Of a stretch of DNA of 33,301 bases, positions 8,711 through 15,383 are shown piece by piece. The stretch is from an uncultured Bacteroidota bacterium (lineage in GTDB: Bacteria; Bacteroidota; Bacteroidia; Bacteroidales; P3): positions 1 to 33,301 of the forward strand of contig CADBDA010000021.1 in the NCBI GenBank assembly GCA_902793295.1, in the 5' to 3' direction. A program made the position numbers and the translations under genes. The notes beneath the pieces are model-generated. The model searched no databases. It was given only the letters and a program-made list of their open reading frames with translations, and was not told the DNA's origin. Positions within the stretch are counted from its first letter, which is position 1; every line of letters starts with the position of its first letter.

Positions 8711-10114
8711 TTATTTCGAGAGGATGACCGTGCGGGTAGCGACGTTGCCGTTGCCCAAATCCACGCGGACGATGTAGGTGCCGTTGAGCAAGCCACGCAT
8801 ATCGATGCTGGTAGCGTTGTCGGCGCGCAGGACCTGCTGGCCGTTGACGTTGAAGACGCAGATGCTCTTCACCTCTTCGGCGCTCTTGACGTTGATGATA
8901 GCGGTGGTGGGGTTAGGATAGATGCTCAGCTGGTCGTTGTCGACGCCGTTGATACCCACGTTAGCCATGATGGTAGCGTAAGCGGTATGGGAGCAGCCCG
9001 TGGAGGTGTTGGTACCGGTCAGGGAGACATCGGTGTTTTCGTTGACCTGTTCGAGGGTGATGCTCGTTTCGGTGCTGTTGTTGAACCATTTGTAGTTGAC
9101 CTGCTGGTCGCAGTTAGCGTAGAGGGTAGCGCTGGAGCCCGGAGTCACACGGAGGTCGCCGCTGATGCTCACATAGGGCGATTTGTTGATGGTGAGGTGC
9201 ATGTAGTAGAGGCTGTCGCAGCCGTTGACAGACTTAGGAGCCTTGACGGTGTCGATGATGCTCGAAGTCCAGTTGTAGACGGTATCGTTGATAGTGATGG
9301 AGAAGACGTCGCAGGTTTTCTCGGTGATAACGATTTCCTTCTTATTTTTGATATTGAAGTGGAAGTTGATGACGCTGTCGTAGCACTTGTCGAGGCTGCG
9401 GGGGTGGAAGATGTTACGGAGATCGACGGTGGAGGTGTCGAAGCCATCGTAAGCGGTGGTGAATTCGGTACCATCCTGGTTGATGTCGATATAAGCCTTG
9501 TTATTGTTGCTGGGGAAGCGGAAGGAGTTGTTGAATCTGAAGCGATAGTTGTCGCAAGCGGAGATGACCGAGTCCTTGACGCGGGGAGCGCCGGTGGAGA
9601 CGATGGTCAGGTCGAGGGAGAGGATGGAGTCGCATTCAGGGTTTGTCTGGTCGGTGACGTTGTAGACGCCCGATGCGGTGTATTTGGTTCCCTTCCAGGT
9701 GTAGTCGCTGCAAGCCACCTTGGTGTATTCGCGGAAGGCGGAGTCGGCGAGGACGAGGTTGATGGTGACGGTGCTGTCGCAGCCGTTGACAGACTGGAAA
9801 GTCTGGGTTTGGACACCTTCGTCGCTCTGGTGGTAAACGGTGTTACCCCAAGTGAAGGAGCAACCGCCGTAGGTCAGACCCGGGACCACGATATTGTAGG
9901 CCGGGTTGATGGTCAGGTCGAGGATGTAGAGGGTGTCTCCAGAGATGTGGGTGTATGCTCCTGTTGTGGTATATGTTTGCCCGTTGACATTCCATGTGTA
10001 AGTCTCACATGCGCTGACAGTGGTGTCAACATGGACTGCAGATTTGGGCTGTGCATTCATTGCGAAAGGCATAATCAATGCAGCCACTAAAAGAAAGAAT
10101 ACTCTTTTTTTCAT
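8711..10114 (-). CDS. T9SS cargo protein with repeated Cys modules
   Basis: A 467-residue exported protein of unknown function. Residues 1-21 are a signal peptide (ending FAMNA-Q). Then come about five diverged copies of one module: an opening Cys-x-x-(Y/F)-x-W or similar, a GxY turn, a closing CDS and a final beta-strand ending in LTI. Their Cys positions are 36; 85 and 112; 135 and 161; 187 and 244; 268 and 299. An Ig/PKD-like stretch follows at about 311-384, and residues 391-467 are a T9SS type A sorting domain (SIYPNP, then GTYIVRVDLGNG). It should be exported and attached to or released from the cell surface. Modules of this kind (NGCDS...LTI) are common in Bacteroidota surface proteins. 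It has its own promoter and terminator. Confidence 0.85.
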   Translation of the reverse strand: MKKRVFFLLVAALIMPFAMNAQPKSAVHVDTTVSACETYTWNVNGQTYTTTGAYTHISGDTLYILDLTINPAYNIVVPGLTYGGCSFTWGNTVYHQSDEGVQTQTFQSVNGCDSTVTINLVLADSAFREYTKVACSDYTWKGTKYTASGVYNVTDQTNPECDSILSLDLTIVSTGAPRVKDSVISACDNYRFRFNNSFRFPSNNNKAYIDINQDGTEFTTAYDGFDTSTVDLRNIFHPRSLDKCYDSVINFHFNIKNKKEIVITEKTCDVFSITINDTVYNWTSSIIDTVKAPKSVNGCDSLYYMHLTINKSPYVSISGDLRVTPGSSATLYANCDQQVNYKWFNNSTETSITLEQVNENTDVSLTGTNTSTGCSHTAYATIMANVGINGVDNDQLSIYPNPTTAIINVKSAEEVKSICVFNVNGQQVLRADNATSIDMRGLLNGTYIVRVDLGNGNVATRTVILSK

Positions 10115-10179
10115 CTTGTAGATTGGATTAATATTGTTATACTACTTATTTATTATTTTCTTTAAATCACTGTCGTTAA

Positions 10180-10225
10180 AATGGATAAGGGACAATTATC
10201 CACTTTGTCGGACAAATTATCAACA
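10180..10225. other. Cluster of DnaA-box-like words in an AT-rich gap
   Basis: Three near matches to TTATCCACA occur in 46 bases: TTATCCATT on the minus strand (10188-10180, 7 of 9), TTATCCACT (10196-10204, 8 of 9) and TTATCAACA (10217-10225, 8 of 9). The same bases also form two direct repeats, GGACAATTATC (10190-10200) and GGACAAATTATC (10210-10221), 20 bases apart. The stretch 10115-10180 next to it is very AT-rich. It may be a DnaA or repressor site just downstream of the predicted transcription start, or coincidence. Confidence 0.3.
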
Positions 10226-10227
10226 TG

Positions 10228-10258
10228 CAAAGATAGTAATTTTTTTGATAGTGACGAA
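10228..10258 (-). promoter_or_regulatory. Promoter of the Cys-module T9SS cargo gene
   Basis: Read on the minus strand, TTCG (10258-10255), 19 bases, then TATCTTTG (10235-10228). The second box matches TAnnTTTG exactly and the first at three of four positions. It predicts a start near 10220 and a leader of roughly 105 bases before the ATG at 10114. Confidence 0.5.
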
Positions 10259-10265
10259 CTTTTTT

Positions 10266-11690
10266 TTAATTTTCGTCTTTCCTGACGAGGAGCGCCACGT
10301 TCTCCACATGCTGGGTATGGGGGAACATATCGACCGGTTGGAGCGCAGCGACGGCATAGTGAGAGGACAGCAAATCCAAGTCGCGTGCCTGGGTTGCCGG
10401 GTTGCAGCTGACGTAGACGATACGCTGGGGAGCCACGTCGAGCAGCTGTTGCACCACTTTTTCGTGCATGCCTGCGCGCGGCGGGTCGGTGATGACCACG
10501 TCGGGTCTCCCCTGCCGGGCGATGAAATCCTCGGTGAACACCTTTGCCATATCGCCAGCGAAAAATTCGCAATTGGACAAGCCGTTGCAAGCCGCATTCT
10601 CCTTAGCGTCGGCGATGGCATCCTCGACGTATTCGATACCCACCACCTTACGGCAACGGTCGGCGACGAACTGTGCGATGGTGCCCGTTCCCGTATAGAG
10701 GTCGTAGACCGTTTCGGAGCCCTTCAAGTCGGCAAATTCGGCCACGAAGCTATAGAGTCGGAAGGCCTGTTCCGAGTTGGTCTGATAGAACGACTTGGGA
10801 TGGATGCGGAAGCGGAGCGGGTTGCCGCCGCCGAACCGCGGCATGGACTCGGTGATGAAAGGCGAGCCATGGTAGCAATGCACCTCCAGATCGCTGTAGG
10901 AATCGTTCATTTTGCCATTGATGATATAGAGCAGGGAAGAGATTTCCGGGAAGAGATTTTTCAGGTGGTCGAGGAGCGGGAAGAGCCATTCGGGGCGTTC
11001 TTCGGCGACGATGACGACGACCATCCATTCGCCCGTACTGGTGCAACGGATGACGATGTTGCGCAGGAATCCCGTATGGTTGCGGATATCGTAGAGCGGC
11101 AGTCCGTTGGCGAAAGCGAAGTCGCGCACAGCCAGACGGATTTTGTTGGACGGTTCGCGTTGCAAGGCGCAGTGGTCGATAGGGATTGCCTTGTCGAACA
11201 CCGTCGGTGCATGGAAGCCCACGGCGCCCGGGTCGTCGGCAGGGATTTCCTCGTCGCCGTTGCGCCAGCGTTTGGTGCTGCAGGTGAACTCCAGCTTGTT
11301 GCGGTAATAGTAGATATTCTCGGAGCCGCAGATGGGGCGCATGCTTGAGGTGTCGACATGGCCCAAGCGTTCGAGGTTGTCGCGCACCTGCTGCTGTTTG
11401 TATTTCAGTTGTGCGTCGTACTGCAAAGTCTGCCACTTGCACCCCCCGCAGACGCCGAAATGCGGGCAAGCCGTCGGGACGCGCAGAGCGGAAGGCTGCT
11501 TGAGGGCGAGCATGCGGCCCTCGGCGTAGTTCTTTTTCTTCTTGATGATTTTCAGGTCAATCACATCGCCCGGCACCACAAAGGGCACAAATATCACCAT
11601 GCCTTCGTGCTTGACGATGGCCATGCCTTCGGCGCCCGCATCGGTCACCGACACGTCGTTCAATATAATTTCCTGTTTTGTTTTGCTCAT
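10266..11690 (-). CDS. rlmD: 23S rRNA (uracil-5-)-methyltransferase, RlmD/RumA family
   Basis: A 474-residue SAM-dependent RNA methyltransferase that makes 5-methyluridine in 23S rRNA (U1939 for RlmD; U747 is possible for some family members). A TRAM RNA-binding domain forms about residues 5-65. Cys75, Cys81 and Cys84 (CPHFGVCGGC), with a later Cys in DHCALQ, fit the 4Fe-4S cluster ligands. The Rossmann methyltransferase region has YDLYTGTGTIAQF and DPPRAG. The catalytic Cys429 sits in YVSCNP. The ATG at 11690 is preferred to the in-frame TTG at 11696. No terminator was seen after the stop at 10266. The RlmD versus RlmCD assignment is by family only. Confidence 0.92.
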   Translation of the reverse strand: MSKTKQEIILNDVSVTDAGAEGMAIVKHEGMVIFVPFVVPGDVIDLKIIKKKKNYAEGRMLALKQPSALRVPTACPHFGVCGGCKWQTLQYDAQLKYKQQQVRDNLERLGHVDTSSMRPICGSENIYYYRNKLEFTCSTKRWRNGDEEIPADDPGAVGFHAPTVFDKAIPIDHCALQREPSNKIRLAVRDFAFANGLPLYDIRNHTGFLRNIVIRCTSTGEWMVVVIVAEERPEWLFPLLDHLKNLFPEISSLLYIINGKMNDSYSDLEVHCYHGSPFITESMPRFGGGNPLRFRIHPKSFYQTNSEQAFRLYSFVAEFADLKGSETVYDLYTGTGTIAQFVADRCRKVVGIEYVEDAIADAKENAACNGLSNCEFFAGDMAKVFTEDFIARQGRPDVVITDPPRAGMHEKVVQQLLDVAPQRIVYVSCNPATQARDLDLLSSHYAVAALQPVDMFPHTQHVENVALLVRKDEN

Positions 11691-11886
11691 TTTCAAGGGT
11701 TGGATTTTTTAAGAAACTGACGGGTTACAAGCTGAAACGATGACTGAATCGAGCAGTGCGACGTCGAGACGCCAATGACAGCCGTTTTTGGCGGTTCCAC
11801 GTCTTGTGTGCGGCCATATACAGCGTCGGCACATAGCAGTTTCAGCCCATTAGCGATGATACTTGACAAGAGAGAGGGGGGAGGCA
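11691..11886. other. Gene-free stretch between rlmD and the rpmH terminator
   Basis: About 196 bases with no credible gene, RNA fold or repeat. The short open frames here lack family resemblance. The rlmD promoter should be in this stretch, but no good TAnnTTTG match is seen on the minus strand. Confidence 0.4.
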
Positions 11887-11919
11887 TAAAAAAAAGAAGT
11901 ATTGACCACAATACTTCTT
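11887..11919 (-). terminator. Terminator of rpmH
   Basis: On the minus strand, AAGAAGTATTG (11919-11909) pairs perfectly with CAATACTTCTT (11904-11894) around a 4-base loop and runs into a T tract of about nine (11895-11887). It lies 46 bases after the rpmH stop. Confidence 0.92.
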
Positions 11920-11965
11920 CCTCTCATAGCAATCAGGCTGCGGCCTATCGGCACAACCGGCACGA

Positions 11966-12112
11966 TTAGCGTTCGTCGGAGACGGTGAGTTTTTTTCTGC
12001 CTTTTCTGCGGCGGGCGGCAAGAACTTTTCTGCCATTTGCCGTAGACATTCTCTGACGGAAACCGTGCTTATTTGCTCTTTTTCTGCGTGATGGTTGGAA
12101 TGTTCTCTTCAT
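11966..12112 (-). CDS. rpmH: 50S ribosomal protein L34
   Basis: A 48-residue, highly basic protein that is too short to be picked up by routine open-frame length cut-offs. It reads [20 protein letters not shown] at the start, then [19 protein letters not shown], the standard L34 signature, followed by a short acidic-ended tail (KLTVSDER). L34 is a late-assembling component of the large ribosomal subunit. It is a single-gene unit with a TACTTTTG box 22 bases upstream and a perfect terminator downstream. The usual partners rnpA, yidC and dnaA are not beside it; rlmD follows instead, and a divergent TPR gene lies upstream. Confidence 0.97.
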   Translation of the reverse strand: MKRTFQPSRRKRANKHGFRQRMSTANGRKVLAARRRKGRKKLTVSDER

Positions 12113-12133
12113 TTTTACTCAAATTTGGAAGTG

Positions 12134-12141
12134 CAAAAGTA
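12134..12141 (-). promoter_or_regulatory. Probable -7 box for rpmH
   Basis: TACTTTTG on the minus strand matches TAnnTTTG. No good -33 box is seen 19-21 bases further up, so only this half of the promoter is supported. The predicted leader is very short, about 15 bases. Confidence 0.45.
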
Positions 12142-12265
12142 CACAAAAAAAATGAAACGGCAGTAAAAAATGTTCAAAACTTTCAAAATAATATTATAAT
12201 CAACTGGAATTGTGCATTATAAAAAATATTCACATTGTTTGTTTTTCCATGTCGAAAAAAGTCTG

Positions 12266-12273
12266 TACATTTG
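12266..12273 (+). promoter_or_regulatory. -7 box for the TPR-like/secG operon
   Basis: TACATTTG matches TAnnTTTG exactly, followed by CA as is common in this phylum. A TTTG at 12238-12241 is 24 bases upstream, longer than ideal. The position shows that the in-frame upstream codons from 12210 are not translated and supports a start at 12306. Confidence 0.55.
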
Positions 12274-12305
12274 CATTTTCAAATAATGGACTCGAAAATT
12301 GCAAA

Positions 12306-12980
12306 ATGATGGATAAATCAGCATTTAATGTCAAGTTGTCGAATCTCTGTCGTTACTCCATGATAGACAAGTCGGAAATACAACAAGAGAAAAACCGATA
12401 TCCCTACTGCTCGCTGTTGCAGGTCATGGACATACTGAGCGACAAGGCCACGGGCACGTCGCAATGGGAGGAGCATTTTCTGCCGCGCGTGACGTTGTAT
12501 TTGCCGGACGATGCCAAGCTGCGCAGTTATCTGGAGCAGGTCACGCTGACGGAGATACAGACGCCGGCCGACCTGAAGGCCAAGCAGGAGGTGGAGCAGG
12601 CGAAGAAGCAGGAATACAATGCCACAGAGCCGGAGGCCTTCGACATCATGAAGGAGATCAACGCCTACCAGGAAGTCTCGTTCAAGACGGCGCCGAAGAG
12701 TGTGATCCTGTCCAAATTTCTGGAAACGGGCAATTACAAACCCGAAGAATTGGGTGACAGCGACAATGTGCCCATCGAAGTTTTGGGCAAAAAAAGCATC
12801 CAAGCCGACGACTCGTTAGACACTGAAACTCTAGCAGTTGTGCTTGAAAAGCAAGGCAAATTGGACAAAGCCATAGCCGTATATGAAAAATTAATTGTAA
12901 AATATCCCGAAAAAAGTAGTACTTTTGCACTCCGAATTTCGGAACTGAAACTCAAAATCGAAAATAATAAAATCAAATAA
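12306..12980 (+). CDS. TPR-like protein upstream of secG
   Basis: A 224-residue soluble protein without signal peptide or membrane segment. The C-terminal part (about 173-224) is one clear tetratricopeptide-type unit (LAVVLEKQGKLDKAIAVYEKL followed by a second helix pair). The middle is charged and helical, with a Lys/Glu-rich stretch at about 85-115. The N-terminal 80 residues have no family I recognise. Two adjacent ATGs (12306, 12309) are possible starts; the promoter at 12266 excludes an earlier one. It ends two bases before secG, so the pair is an operon. Its function is unknown; a role near the translocon is only a guess from position. Confidence 0.7.
   Translation: MMDKSAFNVKLSNLCRYSMIDKSEIQQEKNRYPYCSLLQVMDILSDKATGTSQWEEHFLPRVTLYLPDDAKLRSYLEQVTLTEIQTPADLKAKQEVEQAKKQEYNATEPEAFDIMKEINAYQEVSFKTAPKSVILSKFLETGNYKPEELGDSDNVPIEVLGKKSIQADDSLDTETLAVVLEKQGKLDKAIAVYEKLIVKYPEKSSTFALRISELKLKIENNKIK
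12895..12927 (+). promoter_or_regulatory. Possible internal promoter for secG
   Basis: Inside the end of the TPR-like gene, TTG (12895-12897) is followed after 22 bases by TACTTTTG (12920-12927), which matches the TAnnTTTG box. It would give secG a leader of about 50 bases independent of the upstream gene. The spacing is one base longer than usual. Confidence 0.35.
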
Positions 12981-12982
12981 CC

Positions 12983-13327
12983 ATGTACAATTTTATCGTA
13001 ATTCTGATCCTGATTGTCAGCGTGCTTTTGGCTATCGTAGTATTGGTGCAGAACTCCAAGGGAGGCGGACTTGCCGCGAATTTTTCGGCTCCGAACCAAA
13101 TTATGGGTGTTCGCAAGACCACCGATTTTCTGGAGAAAGCCACATGGACCCTTGCTGCCGCACTGATCGTGCTGAGTTTGATTGCCACCATATCGATTCA
13201 TTCCGGCAAGAAAGAGGTGACCCAACGCAACGTGGTCAACGCTGAGCAAGTCGACCAGACCTCGTCAGCTGCGAACGCTATGCAAAGTGCCAACCAAGCG
13301 CAGCCCGAAGCAGCACCGCAACAGTAA
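12983..13327 (+). CDS. secG: Preprotein translocase subunit SecG
   Basis: A 114-residue inner-membrane protein that assists SecYEG-mediated protein export. It has two membrane segments (about 2-22 and 53-71) joined by the conserved cytoplasmic loop with QNSKGGGLAANF and the following FLEKATW turn, which identify the family. The C-terminal tail is Gln/Ala-rich, as is common in SecG. It lies two bases after the TPR-like gene and just before a terminator, so it ends the operon. Confidence 0.93.
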   Translation: MYNFIVILILIVSVLLAIVVLVQNSKGGGLAANFSAPNQIMGVRKTTDFLEKATWTLAAALIVLSLIATISIHSGKKEVTQRNVVNAEQVDQTSSAANAMQSANQAQPEAAPQQ

Positions 13328-13352
13328 GTGCTGACCGGACTAAAAACAATAG

Positions 13353-13388
13353 AGAGATTTGCCCGTCCGGCAAGTCTCTTTTTTTTTG
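13353..13388 (+). terminator. Terminator of the secG operon
   Basis: AGAGATTTGCC (13353-13363) pairs with GGCAAGTCTCT (13369-13379), with one G-U pair and a 5-base loop, and leads into a nine-T tract. It lies 25 bases after the secG stop. Confidence 0.9.
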
Positions 13389-13417
13389 AGGCATCCGAAC
13401 GTGAAGCCACAGAATTG

Positions 13418-13590
13418 TTTCAAGGGTTCCAAAACACTCAAGGCTTTGAAGGTTGCAGGGCTTTAGGAATTGAAGGACTCTGAAGGTTTAAAAGGCTTTG
13501 AGAGTTCTAGGAATTTAAGGGCCCCAGAGGTTCTGAAAGTTTAAAAGGCTATAAGGACCCCGCCGGATTCAGAGACTTTAAGGACTGAAG
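13418..13590. repeat. Degenerate ~9-base repeat array, AAGG type
   Basis: In the gap between the secG terminator and the helicase gene, the core AAGG (or AGGG, GAGG, GAAG, TAGG) recurs about every 8-10 bases some 18 times, usually preceded by TTT. Examples are GGCTTTGAAGG, ATTTAAGGG, GTTTAAAAGG (twice) and GACTTTAAGG. No open frame or hairpin accounts for it. Nothing else is seen in 13389-13663. Confidence 0.65.
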
Positions 13591-13663
13591 CAAGGAAGAC
13601 ATTTTGGCTCCATTTTACGGGAGGATGTGTTACCGTGGCGAGATTTAGATTCAGACATTCATT

Positions 13664-15100
13664 ATGACAAGCGCAGAGAGGCTCATCTTCAGGTTTTTCC
13701 CGCACCAGCCCACAGAGGGACAGCGGAAGGCGTGTGAAGCCGTTGTGCGGTTTCTGTACGATACCGATCCGCATGCCGCCTTCCTGTTGCGCGGTTATGC
13801 CGGCACGGGCAAGACCTCGCTAGTAGCCTCATTGATACAAGCGGCGCCGCAGATGCGCATCAAGACGGTGTTGCTGGCACCGACAGGACGAGCCGCCAAG
13901 GTGCTGTCGGGCTATGCCCACAAGCAAGCCTACACCATCCACAAAAAGATCTACACCACGGTGACGGACGGCAACGGCGCGATACGCTGTGTGCGTGCGC
14001 AGAACAAGCATGCCTACACGCTGTTCATTGTCGACGAAGCCTCGATGATTGGGGCCACCGCCGACGACAGCAGCCTGATAGGACGACGGTCGCTGTTGGA
14101 GGACCTGATAGACTATGTAAAGGACGGATCGCACTGCAGGCTGATGCTGATAGGCGATGCGGCGCAGCTGCCGCCCGTAGGCTCGACGGAGAGTCCGGCG
14201 CTGTCGGCGCAATATCTGGAGCACATGGGAGATTTGCAGGTGCATGAAGCCTCGCTGACCGAGGTAGTGCGCCAGGAGCAGGAGTCCGGCATACTGAGCA
14301 CCGCCACTGCCATACGGCGCCAGATAGCCGAATTGGACGATCGCGACGAAGTAGCCACTCCCCTATTCCACCTGGAGGGGCTGACAGACGTGGTGCGGCT
14401 GCACGGCAGCGAACTGGAGGAGACGCTGAACAAGGAATACGATGCCGACTCGATAGACAGCACCGTCTTTGTGTGCCGCAGCAACAAACGCGCCAACGCC
14501 TACAACCAAGCCATCCGCAACCGCGTGCTGTTCCGCGACGACGAGATAGGCACAGGCGACTACCTGATGGTGGTGAAGAACAACTACCACTGGCTTGAGG
14601 ACGATTCCGGCATAGGTTTTATCGCCAACGGAGACATCGTGGAGGTGCTGTCCGCGCGGCACTACGAAGAGCTTTACGGATTTCATTTTGTCGATGTGAC
14701 ACTGCGATTCATCGACTACCCCGATGCGCCGACGCTGGACTGCAAGCTGTTGCTGGAGACGCTCCATTCGGAGTCGCCGTCGCTAACGCGCGAGGAGTCG
14801 CAACAGCTGTTCAACAATGTGATGGAAGACTACGCCGACATGCCGACGAAAGCCGAGCGGCTCAATGCGGTGCGCGCCAACCCCTACTACAACGCGCTGC
14901 AGGTGAAATTCGCCTATGCGCTGACGTGCCACAAGACGCAAGGCGGGCAGTGGCCTGTGGTGTTTATCGAGCAAGGCTACCTGACGGAAGACATGGTCAA
15001 CAGGGACTTTCTGAGGTGGCTATATACGGCGCTGACGCGTGCCACCAAGAAGATCTATCTGCTGAATTTTGAGGAGCGATTTTTCGAGCCAGGGGAATAG
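13664..15100 (+). CDS. RecD/Dda-like superfamily 1 DNA helicase
   Basis: A 478-residue ATP-dependent helicase. Walker A is GYAGTGKT at 44-51, motif Ia is APTGRAA at 73-79 and Walker B is VDEASM at 124-129. The QLPPVGS stretch after GDAA is motif III-like. The UvrD/RecD C-terminal part has LTCHKTQG from 420 and YTALTR at 454-459 (motif VI). The arrangement fits SF1B 5'-3' helicases of the RecD2/Dda kind, but it is shorter than RecD2 (about 700) and lacks its N-terminal helix-hairpin-helix part, so a Dda-like protein is the better label. It probably works in DNA repair or replication restart. It stands alone, flanked on both sides by degenerate short-period repeats. Confidence 0.85.
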   Translation: MTSAERLIFRFFPHQPTEGQRKACEAVVRFLYDTDPHAAFLLRGYAGTGKTSLVASLIQAAPQMRIKTVLLAPTGRAAKVLSGYAHKQAYTIHKKIYTTVTDGNGAIRCVRAQNKHAYTLFIVDEASMIGATADDSSLIGRRSLLEDLIDYVKDGSHCRLMLIGDAAQLPPVGSTESPALSAQYLEHMGDLQVHEASLTEVVRQEQESGILSTATAIRRQIAELDDRDEVATPLFHLEGLTDVVRLHGSELEETLNKEYDADSIDSTVFVCRSNKRANAYNQAIRNRVLFRDDEIGTGDYLMVVKNNYHWLEDDSGIGFIANGDIVEVLSARHYEELYGFHFVDVTLRFIDYPDAPTLDCKLLLETLHSESPSLTREESQQLFNNVMEDYADMPTKAERLNAVRANPYYNALQVKFAYALTCHKTQGGQWPVVFIEQGYLTEDMVNRDFLRWLYTALTRATKKIYLLNFEERFFEPGE

Positions 15101-15156
15101 TTGGAATCCGGATTCCCGGTCGGACTTCCAGTCGCAAGAATCGTCAGAATCGCAAA

Positions 15157-15262
15157 GTTTATATGGGCTTAATTCGATATAGAGCCTTATAGGTAATATA
15201 GGTTCTCGAAGGGCTTATATGACCTTAATAAGTATTATAATTCCTTAATAGAGCTTTAGGAG
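15157..15262. repeat. Degenerate ~9-base repeat array, CTTATA type
   Basis: After the helicase gene, AT-rich words built on TATAGG and CCTTA/GCTTA alternate with a spacing of about 9 or 18 bases: ATATGGGCTTA, ATATAGAGCCTTATAGG, GGCTTATATGACCTTA, TTCCTTAATAGAGCTTTAGG. The vocabulary differs from the array before the helicase gene but the period is similar. No gene is seen in 15101-15383. Confidence 0.55.
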
Positions 15263-15310
15263 GGGGTAGCGTCAATGGGAGATAAAGGTTGGTTTGAATG
15301 GGAATAATGC

Positions 15311-15366
15311 AATAAAAAAAGGCATCCACGAGGGATGCCTTTTCCTCGTGGATGCCTTTTTTTATT
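15311..15366. terminator. Nested bidirectional terminator
   Basis: A perfect 23-bp palindrome: AATAAAAAAA (15311-15320) plus GGCATCCACGAGG (15321-15333) pairs with CCTCGTGGATGCC (15344-15356) plus TTTTTTTATT (15357-15366), around a 10-base loop. A second, mutually exclusive hairpin lies inside it: GGCATCC (15321-15327) with GGATGCC (15333-15339), followed by TTTT. It separates the convergent helicase and 849-residue T9SS genes. Confidence 0.92.
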
Positions 15367-15383
15367 GAGGTTTGCTAAAAGGA

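Noticed and set aside
8486..10090. A 534-codon plus-strand open frame
   Set aside because: Antisense shadow of the Cys-module T9SS gene and of the apbE start; Val/Asp/Gly-rich with no family.
10134..11348. A 404-codon plus-strand open frame
   Set aside because: Antisense of rlmD, whose cluster Cys, TRAM domain and catalytic motif are intact.
12210..12305. Upstream start for the TPR-like protein
   Set aside because: A good -7 promoter box lies inside this stretch, and the added residues show no family resemblance.
13418..13590. CRISPR array
   Set aside because: The unit is about 9 bases and degenerate, without conserved repeats or spacers, and no cas gene is present.
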